Shown in pieces: positions 17,964-26,502 of a stretch of DNA of 64,000 nt. A program made the position numbers and the translations under genes. Every line of letters begins with the position of its first letter. The first letter of the stretch is position 1. The stretch is from DASTFP01 sp963744345. GTDB taxonomy: Bacteria; Verrucomicrobiota; Verrucomicrobiia; Chthoniobacterales; Terrimicrobiaceae. The stretch lies in assembly GCA_963744345.1 (NCBI GenBank), contig CAVUTD010000014.1, positions 168,615 through 232,614 of the forward strand. Direction: 5' to 3'. A model generated the notes under the pieces. The model ran no database searches. It was not told the origin of the DNA and was given only the letters and a program-made list of their open reading frames with translations.

Positions 17964-18657
17964 GGAAAACCGGAAGATTGAAGCCGCGATCTCCCGTCAA
18001 CCTGATGGACTTTGCGTTGCAGCGTTGGACCCGGCAAGCAATTCGCAGCTGCTGGATGAAGCTCTAAGGGCAAAGATCCATGTTATGACGTTCAATGCGT
18101 TTGCCGGACCCAAGTATCCCTTTGTCGGTCGCCACGATGACGCTGCGGATGGGTACGATGTTGCCAAGTATCTGGCGGAAAAGCTGGGCGGGAAAGGCAA
18201 AGTGGCCATTCTTGCGGGAAGTCTTACGGCTCCGGAGCACGCGGGGCGCGTCCAGGGATTCAAAAAAGCGTTAGCTGAGTATCCTAACATCAAGATCGTG
18301 TTTGAGCAGCCTGACAATGACGATCTGGCAACCGCGGTGGCGGTCGCCGAGAGCGCTTTGCAAGCGCATCAGGATCTCAATGGTATTTTGTGCTCCAACG
18401 CGAGCAACCCGATCGGAGCGGCGCGCGCGGTCAAAGACGCCGGCAAAGCGGGCGAAATCCTGATTGCGGGCATGGACAATCTTCCCGAAACCCTAAAGTT
18501 CCTTAAGGAGGGCGTGATCCTGGTGACCAAGGTGCAGCGCCAGTGGGATATCGGTTACTGGACTCTCCGATACCTGGTCGCGATGAACAAAGGACAGACA
18601 ATTCCACACGATCACGACACCGGCGCATCGATGGTAACAGCCGAGGTCCTTGAGTAG
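17795..18657 (+). pseudogene. Second substrate-binding protein copy, signal peptide lost and frameshifted
   Basis: Homologous along its length to the binding protein at 15206: KLTFVYIPKLVHPWYDEV, then ALDPASNSQLLDEAL in the resumed frame, VGRHDDAADGYDVAKYLAEK, GSLTAPEHAGRVQGFKKALA, NASNPIGAARAV, and a matching end. It begins in frame with the ATPase without signal peptide. It breaks at about 17928, where an extra C (GAGTATcATCTGGGATG against GAGTACATTTGGGATG in the first copy) shifts the frame. From about 17940 to 18657 the frame is open again. It is a duplicated gene made non-functional by a deletion fusion and a one-base insertion. Confidence 0.88.
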
Positions 18658-18678
18658 AATGAGCTAGCGTCGAGACCA

Positions 18679-19710
18679 ATGAGTAAAAAAGACAATCTCT
18701 CAATCGACACGGCTAGCCTGCCGGAAACTGCAGCCGCACCGGCGACCGAGGCCAGGTCCCCTGGCGGCATTTTCAAAAGGTTCCTCCAATGGGAAGCGAG
18801 CGGGGTCCTATTGGCCCTGATTGTCCTAAGCGCGTTTTTGGCAATTGCTTCGCCGAATTTTCTTACGACTTATAATCTTACGGTAGTCATCCGCGAGGCG
18901 TCCTTTGTAGGGCTCGTCGCCTTGGGCCTGACTTTGGTGCTACTATTGGGTGGAATTGACCTTTCGGTGGGCGCAGCCGCCGCCCTCTCAGCCATTATAG
19001 GAGGCCTGTTATTAAAGTTCGTTGGAGTACCTCCCTGGCTCGTGATCCCCGCTACTGCTCTGTTCGGCCTCGCCATCGGGGCAGTCAATGGTTTTTTTGT
19101 TTCAGTTCTCAAACTGGCGCCGTTTATTGTCACCCTAGCAACCTGGGAAATCTTCGCCGGCCTGACGCTTGTCATTACCAAAGGATATCCGATCCGCCCA
19201 TTGGGACCGGGTTTTACAGTATACGGACAGGGCGCGTTCTTGGGCGTTCCAGGACCCGTGCTGCTTTTCTTAGTTGCCGCCGCCGTCCTTGTATGGGTGC
19301 TTAGAAGCACACGGTTTGGGCGCAATCTTTACGCAATCGGGGGCAACCGGGACGCGGCTGTTCTGGTGGGAATTCCAGTGTTGCGCATGGAACTGCTCGT
19401 CTATGCGCTGGCCGGTATGTTCGCGGCGCTGGCGGGCATCATGTACGCGAGCCGGATGGATGCAGCTCAACCAGCTGTGGGCGAGGGTTGGCTCATGAAA
19501 GCCATCACTGCCGCTATCCTAGGCGGAACATCGCTGAAGGGTGGACAAGGAACGATTCTCGGAACCGTGTTTGGCACCCTCCTAACGGCAGTTCTCGCGA
19601 ATGGATTATCTCTTATGAACGTTTCGGCGTATTGGGCGCGAGTCGTCATCGGTGCCATTGTGCTCCTTGCGATACTCGGAGACCTTCTGCGCCACCGAGC
19701 TAAAACTTGA
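18679..19710 (+). CDS. Sugar ABC transporter permease (RbsC-type), system 2
   Basis: A 343-aa polytopic permease with a 45-residue hydrophilic N-terminal arm. CUT2 motifs are the LLLGGIDLSVGAAAALSAII block, STRFGRNLYAIGGNRDAAVL, and the late TAAILGGTSLKGGQGTI segment. It pairs with the ATPase at 16242 and the binding protein at 15206. The start ATG is 20 bases after the second binding-protein copy, so it sits in the same operon, and the E1 alpha gene follows 13 bases after its stop. Intact. This close packing links sugar import with the thiamine-dependent dehydrogenase genes. Confidence 0.92.
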   Translation: MSKKDNLSIDTASLPETAAAPATEARSPGGIFKRFLQWEASGVLLALIVLSAFLAIASPNFLTTYNLTVVIREASFVGLVALGLTLVLLLGGIDLSVGAAAALSAIIGGLLLKFVGVPPWLVIPATALFGLAIGAVNGFFVSVLKLAPFIVTLATWEIFAGLTLVITKGYPIRPLGPGFTVYGQGAFLGVPGPVLLFLVAAAVLVWVLRSTRFGRNLYAIGGNRDAAVLVGIPVLRMELLVYALAGMFAALAGIMYASRMDAAQPAVGEGWLMKAITAAILGGTSLKGGQGTILGTVFGTLLTAVLANGLSLMNVSAYWARVVIGAIVLLAILGDLLRHRAKT

Positions 19711-19723
19711 GGGCGATTTACCA

Positions 19724-20830
19724 ATGACAAACTACGCAGCACCTCCACCCAGTTCACAATCAGCGGCCACGCCAAGCGCGTTTTCGTTGCCCGAGAAGAG
19801 CAAAGCGCTCGGTCTGTATGAATCGATGGTCCTCCTCCGCAAGTATGAAGAGCGGATCTACTTTCTCTTTCTCGAGGGCCGCATCTCCGGCAGCATCCAT
19901 CAATCGCACGGGCAGGAGGCTTGTGCCGTCGGCATGTTATACGATACGCGGCCGACGGACTACATGGCCTCGACGCATCGGCCTGCGAGTCACGATCTGG
20001 CCAAGGGGGTATCGCTCGATTCGATGATGTGCGAGATGTATGCGAAGAGCAACGGCTGCTGCCATGGAAAGGGTGGCGCCATGCACACTGGCGACATCTC
20101 AGTGGGCGCCATCCCGGCGAATGCAATTGTGGGCAGCAATATCCCGATCGCCACGGGTATCGCCTTCTCCTGTAAAATGCGCAAGACGGACAACGTCGTC
20201 ATCTGCTTCTTTGGAGACGGCGCCAGTAACGAAGGCGCGTTCCACGAAGGAATCAATGGCGCGGCTATTTGGAACCTGCCGGTAGTCTTCGTTTGTGAAA
20301 ACAACCAGTATGGTGCTTCGACGAACGTCAAGGCGACGATGAAGATTGAGACCATCGCTGAGCGGGCGGCTTCTTACGGTATTCCCGGTGAGCGCATCGA
20401 CGGCAACGACGTCCTGGCCGTCAACGATGCCGCCACCAGGGCAATCGAGCGTGCGCGTCGGGGCGAAGGCCCGACGCTGCTTGAGCTCATGACCTACCGC
20501 ATCGCCGGTCACTCGCGCAGTGATGCCTGCGCGTATCGCCCGGACGAGGAGGAAGCGTCTTGGTTCGCGCGTGATCCCATCAAGCTGTTCCGCAACCTGC
20601 TGGTTGAGACCAAAACTGCGACCGAGGCCGAGTTGGATGCGATCGATGCGAGCATCGAAGAACGCGTCGACAGGGCAGTCGAGCTAGCCGAATCCTCCCC
20701 CGATCCACTTCCCGAAGACGCTATGAAAGATGTTTACTGGAATTCCGCCCGCGAGAAACAGGTGCCAAAAGAAATAGACGCGCAAGAACAACAAGAGCGG
20801 CGCCTGCAGGTAATTAACGACAAAGAGTGA
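19724..20830 (+). CDS. Thiamine-dependent 2-oxo acid / acetoin dehydrogenase E1 alpha subunit
   Basis: A 368-aa E1 alpha subunit of the PDH/acetoin-dehydrogenase (AcoA) family. With the beta subunit it decarboxylates or cleaves a 2-oxo compound and passes the acyl group to lipoyl-E2. The thiamine diphosphate motif GDGASNEGAFHEGINGAA with NNQYG is present, as are the GRISGSIHQSHGQEA and CHGKGGAMH blocks. The frame is open upstream, but ATG 19724 (MTNYAAPPPS) avoids a 60-base overlap with the permease. The beta gene starts two bases after its stop. The Pro/Ala-rich N-terminus is longer than usual. In this context its substrate is more likely an aldolase or dehydrogenase product than pyruvate. 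Confidence 0.92.
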   Translation: MTNYAAPPPSSQSAATPSAFSLPEKSKALGLYESMVLLRKYEERIYFLFLEGRISGSIHQSHGQEACAVGMLYDTRPTDYMASTHRPASHDLAKGVSLDSMMCEMYAKSNGCCHGKGGAMHTGDISVGAIPANAIVGSNIPIATGIAFSCKMRKTDNVVICFFGDGASNEGAFHEGINGAAIWNLPVVFVCENNQYGASTNVKATMKIETIAERAASYGIPGERIDGNDVLAVNDAATRAIERARRGEGPTLLELMTYRIAGHSRSDACAYRPDEEEASWFARDPIKLFRNLLVETKTATEAELDAIDASIEERVDRAVELAESSPDPLPEDAMKDVYWNSAREKQVPKEIDAQEQQERRLQVINDKE

Positions 20831-20832
20831 TT

Positions 20833-21849
20833 ATGGCGCAGATATCCATCGTTCAAGCATTGAATCAAGCCATCATGGAAGAGATGGAGCGCGATGAGCG
20901 TGTCTTCTGTCTTGGTGAAGACATCAGCGATGCCGACGGCGGCTATGGCGGCGCGTTTGCGGTGACGCGGGGCCTACACGACAAGTTTGGGTATGATCGC
21001 GTGTTGAATACCCCGATTTCGGAGATCCTGATCGCAGGAATGGCGGTAGGCGCCGCCATGACCGGGATGCGTCCCATCGCCGATCTCCAGTACGGTGACT
21101 TCCTATTCTGCTGCATGGACCATATGGTCAATCAGGCCGCAAAAATGTGCTACATGTCGGGCGGCAGGGTCAACGTTCCAATGGTAATGCGCGCACCGGT
21201 GGGCGCTACCGGCCGAGGAGCGCAGCACGCACAGAGTCTCGAAGGCTTCTTTACCCACGTCCCGGGGCTAAAGGTCATCTGCCCGGCAACGGCCTACGAC
21301 GCAAAGGGTCTGCTCAAGACTGCGATTCGTGATGACAATCCCGTTCTGGTGTTCGAGCACAAGTTGCTTTACGGGGGCAAGCGCAAGGAGAAGGAAGCGC
21401 TCTCCACGGCCAGCGAGGTCCCTGATGGCGACTACACCATCCCCTTCGGCGAGGCCGCCGTCCGCCGCGAAGGAAAGGACATCACCATCGTCGCCAATCT
21501 CTTAATGATGTACTTGGCCATGAACGCGGCCGCTGCGCTCGATGAGGAAGGCATCAGCTGCGAGGTGATAGACCCGCGGACCCTGGTGCCCTTCGACTAC
21601 GAGACCGTGGTCAATTCTTTGCGGAAAACTGGGCGTCTGATGATCGTGCACGAGGATAACTACAGCAACGGTTGGGGCGCTCAACTTTCCTCTTACATCG
21701 CAGAGAACGAGATCTACTTGCTCGACGCGCCCATCCAACGTGTAGCGGCCTACGATGTGCCGGTCCCGTGCGCGCCGATCATGGAGAAGTTTGTCATCCC
21801 ATCCACAGAACGCATCATCGCAGCGGCGCAAGCGCTGATGAAAGCGTGA
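20833..21849 (+). CDS. Thiamine-dependent dehydrogenase E1 beta subunit
   Basis: A 338-aa transketolase-fold beta subunit (AcoB/PdhB-like), partner of the preceding alpha subunit. Hallmarks are ALNQAIMEEMERDERVFCLG with EDISDADGGYGGAF, NTPISEILIAGMAVGAAMTG, and the C-terminal domain VIDPRTLVPFDYETVVNSL. Length is standard. The start is ATG 20833 (MAQISIVQ), two bases after the alpha stop; GTG 20827 would add two residues. It is intact, unlike the E2 gene of the same complex at 22793, so the complex could only work with an E2 supplied from elsewhere in the genome. Confidence 0.92.
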   Translation: MAQISIVQALNQAIMEEMERDERVFCLGEDISDADGGYGGAFAVTRGLHDKFGYDRVLNTPISEILIAGMAVGAAMTGMRPIADLQYGDFLFCCMDHMVNQAAKMCYMSGGRVNVPMVMRAPVGATGRGAQHAQSLEGFFTHVPGLKVICPATAYDAKGLLKTAIRDDNPVLVFEHKLLYGGKRKEKEALSTASEVPDGDYTIPFGEAAVRREGKDITIVANLLMMYLAMNAAAALDEEGISCEVIDPRTLVPFDYETVVNSLRKTGRLMIVHEDNYSNGWGAQLSSYIAENEIYLLDAPIQRVAAYDVPVPCAPIMEKFVIPSTERIIAAAQALMKA

Positions 21850-21880
21850 TGTATCCAAGCAAAACAAAAGGGTCCAAGTA

Positions 21881-22783
21881 ATGTCATCGATTCGATGTGT
21901 TGATCTACTTCGCCACGCCCAGGAAAATTCATACGCCGTTGGCTACTTCGAGGCGTGGAATCTGGAGTCGCTCCTCGCCGTCGTTCGTGCCGCTGAGATC
22001 GCACGCTCGCCGGTCATGGTCGGATTCTGCGGTGAGTATCTCGCCAACCCGCAGCGGAAATTTAAGGAAGATATCAATCTCTACGGCGCGTTTGCACGGC
22101 AAGTCGCGCAAGGTGCTTCCGTTCCGGTAGCAACGCTTTTGAACGAATCGATCGATATGAACGTGACCTACCAGGGAGTGAAAGCGGACTTCGATATGGT
22201 GATGTTCGTCGACGAAGGAATGCCGATTGATCAACTCACAGTTGTCACGCGAAAGCTCGTCGAGTTTGCCCATGCGTGCGAGGTGGCGGTCGAAGGAGAA
22301 GTTGGTTCGCTGGGAGTGGCCGATCAAGCCACGGGACAACAGAATGCGGGCCATACGACTGACCCGAAGATCGCAGCGAAGTTTGTCGCCGAGACGGGCG
22401 TCGACGCGCTGGCCGTGTCCATCGGGAATGTTCACTTTCTTGAAGGGCGCAAAGTCGAGCTGGACTTCGACCTGCTGGAGCAACTTCACGAGCGAGTCTC
22501 GGTCCCGTTAGTTTTACATGGCGGGACGGGTGTGGATAAGGCGGATTTCAGGCCGAGCATTGAACGCGGCATTGCCAAAGTGAACGTAGGAGCGGGCTTA
22601 AAGCGTGTCGTGATTGAGAGCAACCGCCAGTACTTGGCCGAGAGCGACCTGAGCCGCATGAATCCCAATGACGTTCTTGGCCGCGGAGGTGTGCTGGATA
22701 TGAACGTGCGCAGCCAGGCAGCTTTGATTGACGAAGTGATTGGATTCATTAAGGCCTTCGGTAGCGAGAACAAGGCGAGCTAA
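21881..22783 (+). CDS. Class II ketose-bisphosphate aldolase homologue with altered active site
   Basis: A 300-aa TIM-barrel protein of the FbaA/GatY/KbaY family. These enzymes use zinc to cleave ketose phosphates to dihydroxyacetone phosphate and an aldehyde. The late zinc and phosphate-binding blocks are recognisable: VEGEVGSLG, AVSIGNVHF, PLVLHGGTGV and RGIAKVNVGAGLK. The strand that normally ends in LDHG, with the catalytic Asp and a zinc-binding His, reads VATLLNESIDMN (residues 83-94), so both residues are missing there. The following MFVDEGMPIDQ replaces the usual IDGS motif. It may be a functionally diverged lyase. It sits between E1 beta and the broken E2 gene, an order unusual for acetoin operons. 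Confidence 0.8.
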   Translation: MSSIRCVDLLRHAQENSYAVGYFEAWNLESLLAVVRAAEIARSPVMVGFCGEYLANPQRKFKEDINLYGAFARQVAQGASVPVATLLNESIDMNVTYQGVKADFDMVMFVDEGMPIDQLTVVTRKLVEFAHACEVAVEGEVGSLGVADQATGQQNAGHTTDPKIAAKFVAETGVDALAVSIGNVHFLEGRKVELDFDLLEQLHERVSVPLVLHGGTGVDKADFRPSIERGIAKVNVGAGLKRVVIESNRQYLAESDLSRMNPNDVLGRGGVLDMNVRSQAALIDEVIGFIKAFGSENKAS

Positions 22784-22792
22784 GGAGAATAG

Positions 22793-24096
22793 ATGCTGGC
22801 CAAAATAACGATGCCGTCCGGTGGAACCAACACCGACCAACTCCGGGTAGTCTCATGGAAGAAGCAGGTGGGCGATCCCGTCAAACGCGGGGACATCCTG
22901 CTGGAGGTTGAGACCGACAAAGCTGTGCTCGAAGTGGAGAGCTTCGCGAAGGGCACTCTCCTCAAGCGTTTGGTGGAAGAGGGCAGCTTATGCACCGGTC
23001 GGGGACGTGATTGCTTACATCGGAGAGCCCGAAGACCTCACAGCTCTTGAAGCCGAGTCCGTCCCGAGCAAGCCTACAGCTGATGACAAGCCTACAGCTG
23101 ATGACAAGCCTACAGCTGGTGACAAGCCTATCGCTGGTGACAAGCCTACGCTGGTGACCAGGATGACTCCACTCAGATTGGATCGGTAACGCTGGAGTCT
23201 GGATCGGAGACCACTCATACGGCACCAGGCCGACTCTTCGGGTCGAGCAGTGAAAGCGACACCCGCAGCGAAAAAAGAAGTCCGTGATCGCGGTTTAGAT
23301 CTGGCGGAGGTTCATCGCAGTGTGGGCAAAGATATTCTGCGGCGCAGCGACGTGGCTCAATATGCCAGCGTGAGCACAGGATACTCTCCAACCCAAGCTA
23401 CGGGTGATGCAACGGACTTCACGCTGGTCCCGCTAACGCCCATGCGACGCATCATTGCCGAACGCATGAGAGCCGGCTCTTCGGTTCCCACTTTTACGGC
23501 AGAGATCGAAGTCGACATGACCGGCTGCATCCAGCTGCGCTCCGAGCTGAACGAGCATTCCAAGGGCAGCAGGTTCGGCTATCACGACATTATTGCGAAG
23601 TGCGCCGCCATCGCTGTCGAGAACTATCCTCTCGTGAACGCGTCGTTCACCGATCAGGGCATACGAGTATTCCGGTCAGTCAACATCGGTATTGCGGTCT
23701 CGTTAGAGCAAGGCTTGGTGGTGCCTGTCGTCTGCGACGTGCGGAGGATGGACATTGCCTCTCTCGCGAAGGCGAACGCCGCCAATATCGCGCAGGTCCG
23801 CACCGGGAAATTTGATCCCAAGCTTCTTGCAAAACGGGACGCTCACCATCTCGAACCTCGGCATGTATCCCATCACGCGCTTCACAGCCATCCTCAATCC
23901 TCCGCAGTCGTGCATCCTAGCCGTAAGCTCCATTCAATCGCGCGGGGTCTGGGCGGACGGTCAGCTCCGCGAGCAGCCCACCGCAGCCATCACCGGGACC
24001 TTCGATCACCGTGTCGTCGATGGAAAATACGGAGCAGAGTTCTTGACGCACCTGAAAGAACTGCTCGAACATCCCATCTCACTTTTTGTTCGCTGA
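22793..24096 (+). pseudogene. Dihydrolipoamide acyltransferase (E2), four frame changes
   Basis: The E2 core of the E1 alpha/beta complex. It carries a lipoyl domain (VETDKAVLEVES, lipoyl Lys), an Ala/Pro/Lys linker made of 18-bp repeats, an E3-binding domain (VKATPAAKKEVRDRGLDLAE) and the catalytic domain (LTPMRRIIAERM; TISNLGMYPITRFTAILNPP; active-site FDHRVVDGKYGAEF). Frame changes occur at about 22986 (extra G in GAGGGCAGC), about 23146 (a 17-bp instead of 18-bp repeat unit), between 23160 and 23250, and near 23830. The stop is at 24096. All domains remain recognisable, so decay or error is recent. The start ATG has AAGGAG upstream. Confidence 0.87.
23070..23158 (+). repeat. Five-copy 18-bp minisatellite in the E2 linker
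   Basis: Units begin at 23070, 23088, 23106, 23124 and 23142. The first two are identical (AAGCCTACAGCTGATGAC, encoding KPTADD), later ones differ by one or two bases, and the last is only 17 bp. The missing base shifts the frame. Linkers of E2 proteins are naturally repetitive and flexible, so the array is likely slippage-prone. Confidence 0.92.
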
Positions 24097-24231
24097 ACGA
24101 ATATGGCGAGCGCAATGGCGGCACATTACCATGGCCCACCTCTCACTCAGCGAAGCCTTGAGAGAGGCGGTCATGGACAGCCGTCAGCTATTTGTCCACA
24201 AATTCAACAGAAGGTTCGACGGTAACAAGCT

Positions 24232-25408
24232 ATGACGAGTTATCTGATAGGGCTGGACCACGGAACGGGCGGAGCCAAGGCATGCATCATCGATGACCAG
24301 GCCAACGTTCTCGCTTACGCTTATCGCGAATATCCCATCTACGCCAATCATTCCGGATGGTCAGAGCATGATCCTCATCTCTACTGGCAGACAGCTTGCG
24401 AGGTCATCAAAGAATGTCTCGAGACCTCAAAGGTTCGCCCGGATCAAATCAAAGGGATCGCCAACTCGTCCGCGCTACCTTCGCTCGTGATGGTGGACAA
24501 AAATCACCATCCCATTAATCTCGCCTACAATCTAATGGATCGCCGAGCTACGGAACAGGTGCAGTGGCTGCGCGATAATATTGGCGAAAATCGGCTCTTC
24601 GAGGTTAGCTGCAACCGGCTGGAAGATCACCCCACGCTGGTGAACCTGATGTGGGAAAAGCAGAATCGCCCCGAATGTTTCGCGCGGATATACAAAGCGC
24701 TGACCATCGACGGGTTCATCCGATCTAAAGCTGACTGGGAAGGCGACGGCAAATTTCTCTTCGGGCGCGTTCTTTGGCATCGCGTATGATCTTCGACAAA
24801 ACAAGTTCGATGAAGAACTCCTTGCGAAAATTGGTCTTGATCCGAAAATCATGCCTGACTTCTTCTCCTGTGAAGAGGTCATTGGGTCTATCACGGAAGC
24901 GGCCGCCGAAGAAACGGGCCTGGTTGCGGGCATTCCGGTCGCGGCCGGTTCGGTTGATTGCAACGCCGGTTGGGTCGGAGGCGGCGCAGTAAACGCTGGC
25001 GACATCCAGATCAACCTGGGCACATGCGGCGTCATCGGCGTCGTCCACGAAAACCCGGAGTTGATCCTCGACACGATGATCAATTGCTCCTACGTGACCG
25101 ACTCGCGCAAGGTATTTGCCACGATTGCAGCAACCACCTGCGGTGGGCAGTCCCTGCGTTATCTGCGCGACAATTTTTCCCAGCTCGAAGTGGCTACCGA
25201 GAAAGTTGTCCCGGGCTTCAGTGCGTACGACTCGATGGAAAAGCAGGCCGAGTCCGTTCCTCTCGGTTCGGATGGTCTGCTCATTTTGCCCTACCTGATG
25301 GGGGAGCGCACACCGCTTTGGGATGTGCACGCGCGTGGGGTCATATTCGGCCTTTCGTTAAAACACACCAAGGCCCATCTTGTCCGAGCCATCGAGGGAG
25401 AGTGCTGA
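24232..25408 (+). pseudogene. FGGY-family carbohydrate kinase, frameshifted and truncated
   Basis: A sugar kinase of the xylulokinase/ribulokinase (FGGY) family. The first 170 codons are normal (IGLDHGTGGAKACIIDD; HSGWSEHDPHLYWQ; YNLMDRRATEQVQWL). Near 24745-24760 one base is gained or lost and the frame stops at 24789. In the new frame the protein continues (SSGAFFGIAYDL, then VAAGSVDCNAGWVGGGAVNA, INLGTCGVIG, LPYLMGERTPLWD). It ends at 25408 after HLVRAIEGEC, roughly 100 residues before the usual C-terminus, so the FGGY signature region is missing. It would have activated the oxidised sugar by phosphorylation before aldol cleavage. Confidence 0.87.
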
Positions 25409-25815
25409 TGTTGAAAACAGCATCGAGAAAGGAGCCGAGCGTGATCTCAGCGACGGTTGTTGACGAGGCCGATTATGACTTGGGTTATACTTCCATTGAT
25501 GGTGAGGAACAAATATATGTCCGGAGCCCTTGGCTGCGGCGGCCGCCTGTTGTTCGGTGGCCACCCAAGCATTCCCCGTTGGTCTCGGCCGTGGCCGGCG
25601 AGTGAATATCGATCCGGTAAACTGAACCGGCGCCGCTGCTGCTGCGCTCTCTATTGACATTCAGTGCAGCGAGAGCTTTCCGTTTTCGTATGAGAGCGGA
25701 TCGCTTGGGAGCTCCGTGCGAAAGAGCCGGGGCATGATTTAGCTTGAATAAGTTCTCGTCCTTATAGTAGCTCCGAACCCTTTCGAGCAGAAGGTTCGCG
25801 CGCACCGCTCCTGTG
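25409..25815. other. Unassigned stretch between the FGGY relic and the tRNA repeats
   Basis: No gene is supported. A minus-strand frame (485 down from about 25805, reading YYKDENLFKLNHAPALSHGA) and a plus-strand frame (VVDEADYDLGYTSIDGEEQ at 25457-25510) are open, but I recognise neither. If the catabolic region is an integrated element, its right junction should lie in or just after this stretch. No integrase is visible. Confidence 0.35.
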
Positions 25816-25841
25816 AAGCTGTTGGCTCCTGAGGTAGGATT
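25816..25841 (-). repeat. tRNA-Asn 3'-end repeat, outer copy
   Basis: 26 bp identical to 26057-26082, which covers the last 19 coding bases of tRNA-Asn including CCA and a few bases beyond. The core is GGCTCCTGAGGTAGGATT. It lies 241 bp from the tRNA copy. This is att-like: a remnant of the tRNA tail left by recombination. Confidence 0.85.
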
Positions 25842-25951
25842 GATTTAGCCCGAGCCTCACCCCTTCGGGCTGACCATCTGGGTCAGTCTGTCTCGCTGCG
25901 CTCGGCTCGAACTCCGTTCTCACCCTACCTCATCTGCCAGTCCCCTCGGAC

Positions 25952-25970
25952 TGGCTCCTGAGGTAGGATT
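25952..25970 (-). repeat. tRNA-Asn 3'-end repeat, middle copy
   Basis: 19 bp (TGGCTCCTGAGGTAGGATT) identical to the CCA end and acceptor/T-stem part of tRNA-Asn. It is one of three tandemly arranged tails within 270 bp. The sequence between the copies is GC-rich and contains short inverted motifs but no gene. Confidence 0.85.
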
Positions 25971-26063
25971 GGCTGCGCCGGTCTCCGCTTCGCTCCGGCT
26001 CGAACCCAAGGCTTCGAATCCCGAAGGACTGGCGCTTGCGCGCCTCGCCAACGATAAAGCTGT

Positions 26064-26138
26064 TGGCTCCTGAGGTAGGATTCGAACCTACGACCAATCG
26101 GTTAACAGCCGACCGCTCTACCGCTGAGCTACTCAGGA
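26064..26138 (-). tRNA. tRNA-Asn (GUU), CCA encoded
   Basis: On the minus strand a complete cloverleaf is readable: acceptor TCCTGAG/CTCAGGA, D-arm AGCTCAGCGGTAGAGC, anticodon loop CTGTTAACC with anticodon GTT, T-arm GTAGGTTCGAATCCTAC, discriminator G and an encoded CCA at 26064-26066. Its 3' end faces the catabolic island and is repeated there twice, the classical arrangement of an integration site. Confidence 0.96.
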
Positions 26139-26159
26139 TTACGGAAGGTGAGGTCGGCT

Positions 26160-26198
26160 AGCAAAAGCGCAAACCGCCACCTTGTCAAGGAGGTGGCG
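26160..26198 (-). terminator. Rho-independent terminator
   Basis: CGCCACCT (26175-26182) pairs perfectly with AGGTGGCG (26191-26198). Read on the minus strand, the hairpin is followed by GGTTTGCGCTTTTGC. It overlaps the stop codon of the truncated GIY-YIG gene and separates it from tRNA-Asn. Confidence 0.65.
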
Positions 26199-26442
26199 TT
26201 TGTCCGACAAGCCACGCTGCCACGTTCCTTTTGATCCATTCTCGACCTTTCCCAGTTTTCAAGAAGCGTTCTCGTCTCATTGCCTCAGCACGGGAATCGT
26301 ACGTCTCTGAATAAGCAAGCAGCCACGGGCCAGGCCGCCGCTTGGTGTGAAAACTCCGGCGTTTCAGTGGATCGTTGTGTTCCAGAAGTCGTCGGGCCAG
26401 ATCTTCAGTCTGTGCCCTCACTTCTGAGGGCAACGTTAACAT
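26185..26442 (-). pseudogene. GIY-YIG endonuclease-like protein lacking its GIY-YIG core
   Basis: An 85-aa frame whose body TEDLARRLLEHN and SRAEAMRRERFLKTGKGREW is that of small single-domain GIY-YIG proteins (UPF0213-like). The family should start with a strand ...VYVL(R/Q)S...G.(L/R)YIG.(T/S). Here the frame begins MLTLPSEVRAQTEDLAR, and the expected strand is partly visible in another frame just upstream (NVALRSEGT), so a short deletion and frame change have removed the YIG segment. The conserved Arg and Glu of the second half remain. Without the GIY-YIG tyrosines it should be inactive. Confidence 0.6.
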
Positions 26443-26502
26443 CGAGATAGATTGTAAATTTGCAGGAGAAGAGTAAGCGTGCGGGCCTGCTTCAGATTAG
26501 CA

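Noticed and set aside
434..25408. Programmed frameshifting as an explanation of the broken genes
   Set aside because: The break sites share no slippery heptamer and occur at different places in unrelated families, often several in one gene.
25816..26082. CRISPR-like array of three repeats
   Set aside because: The repeats are tRNA tails of unequal length, the spacers are unequal and there are no cas genes.
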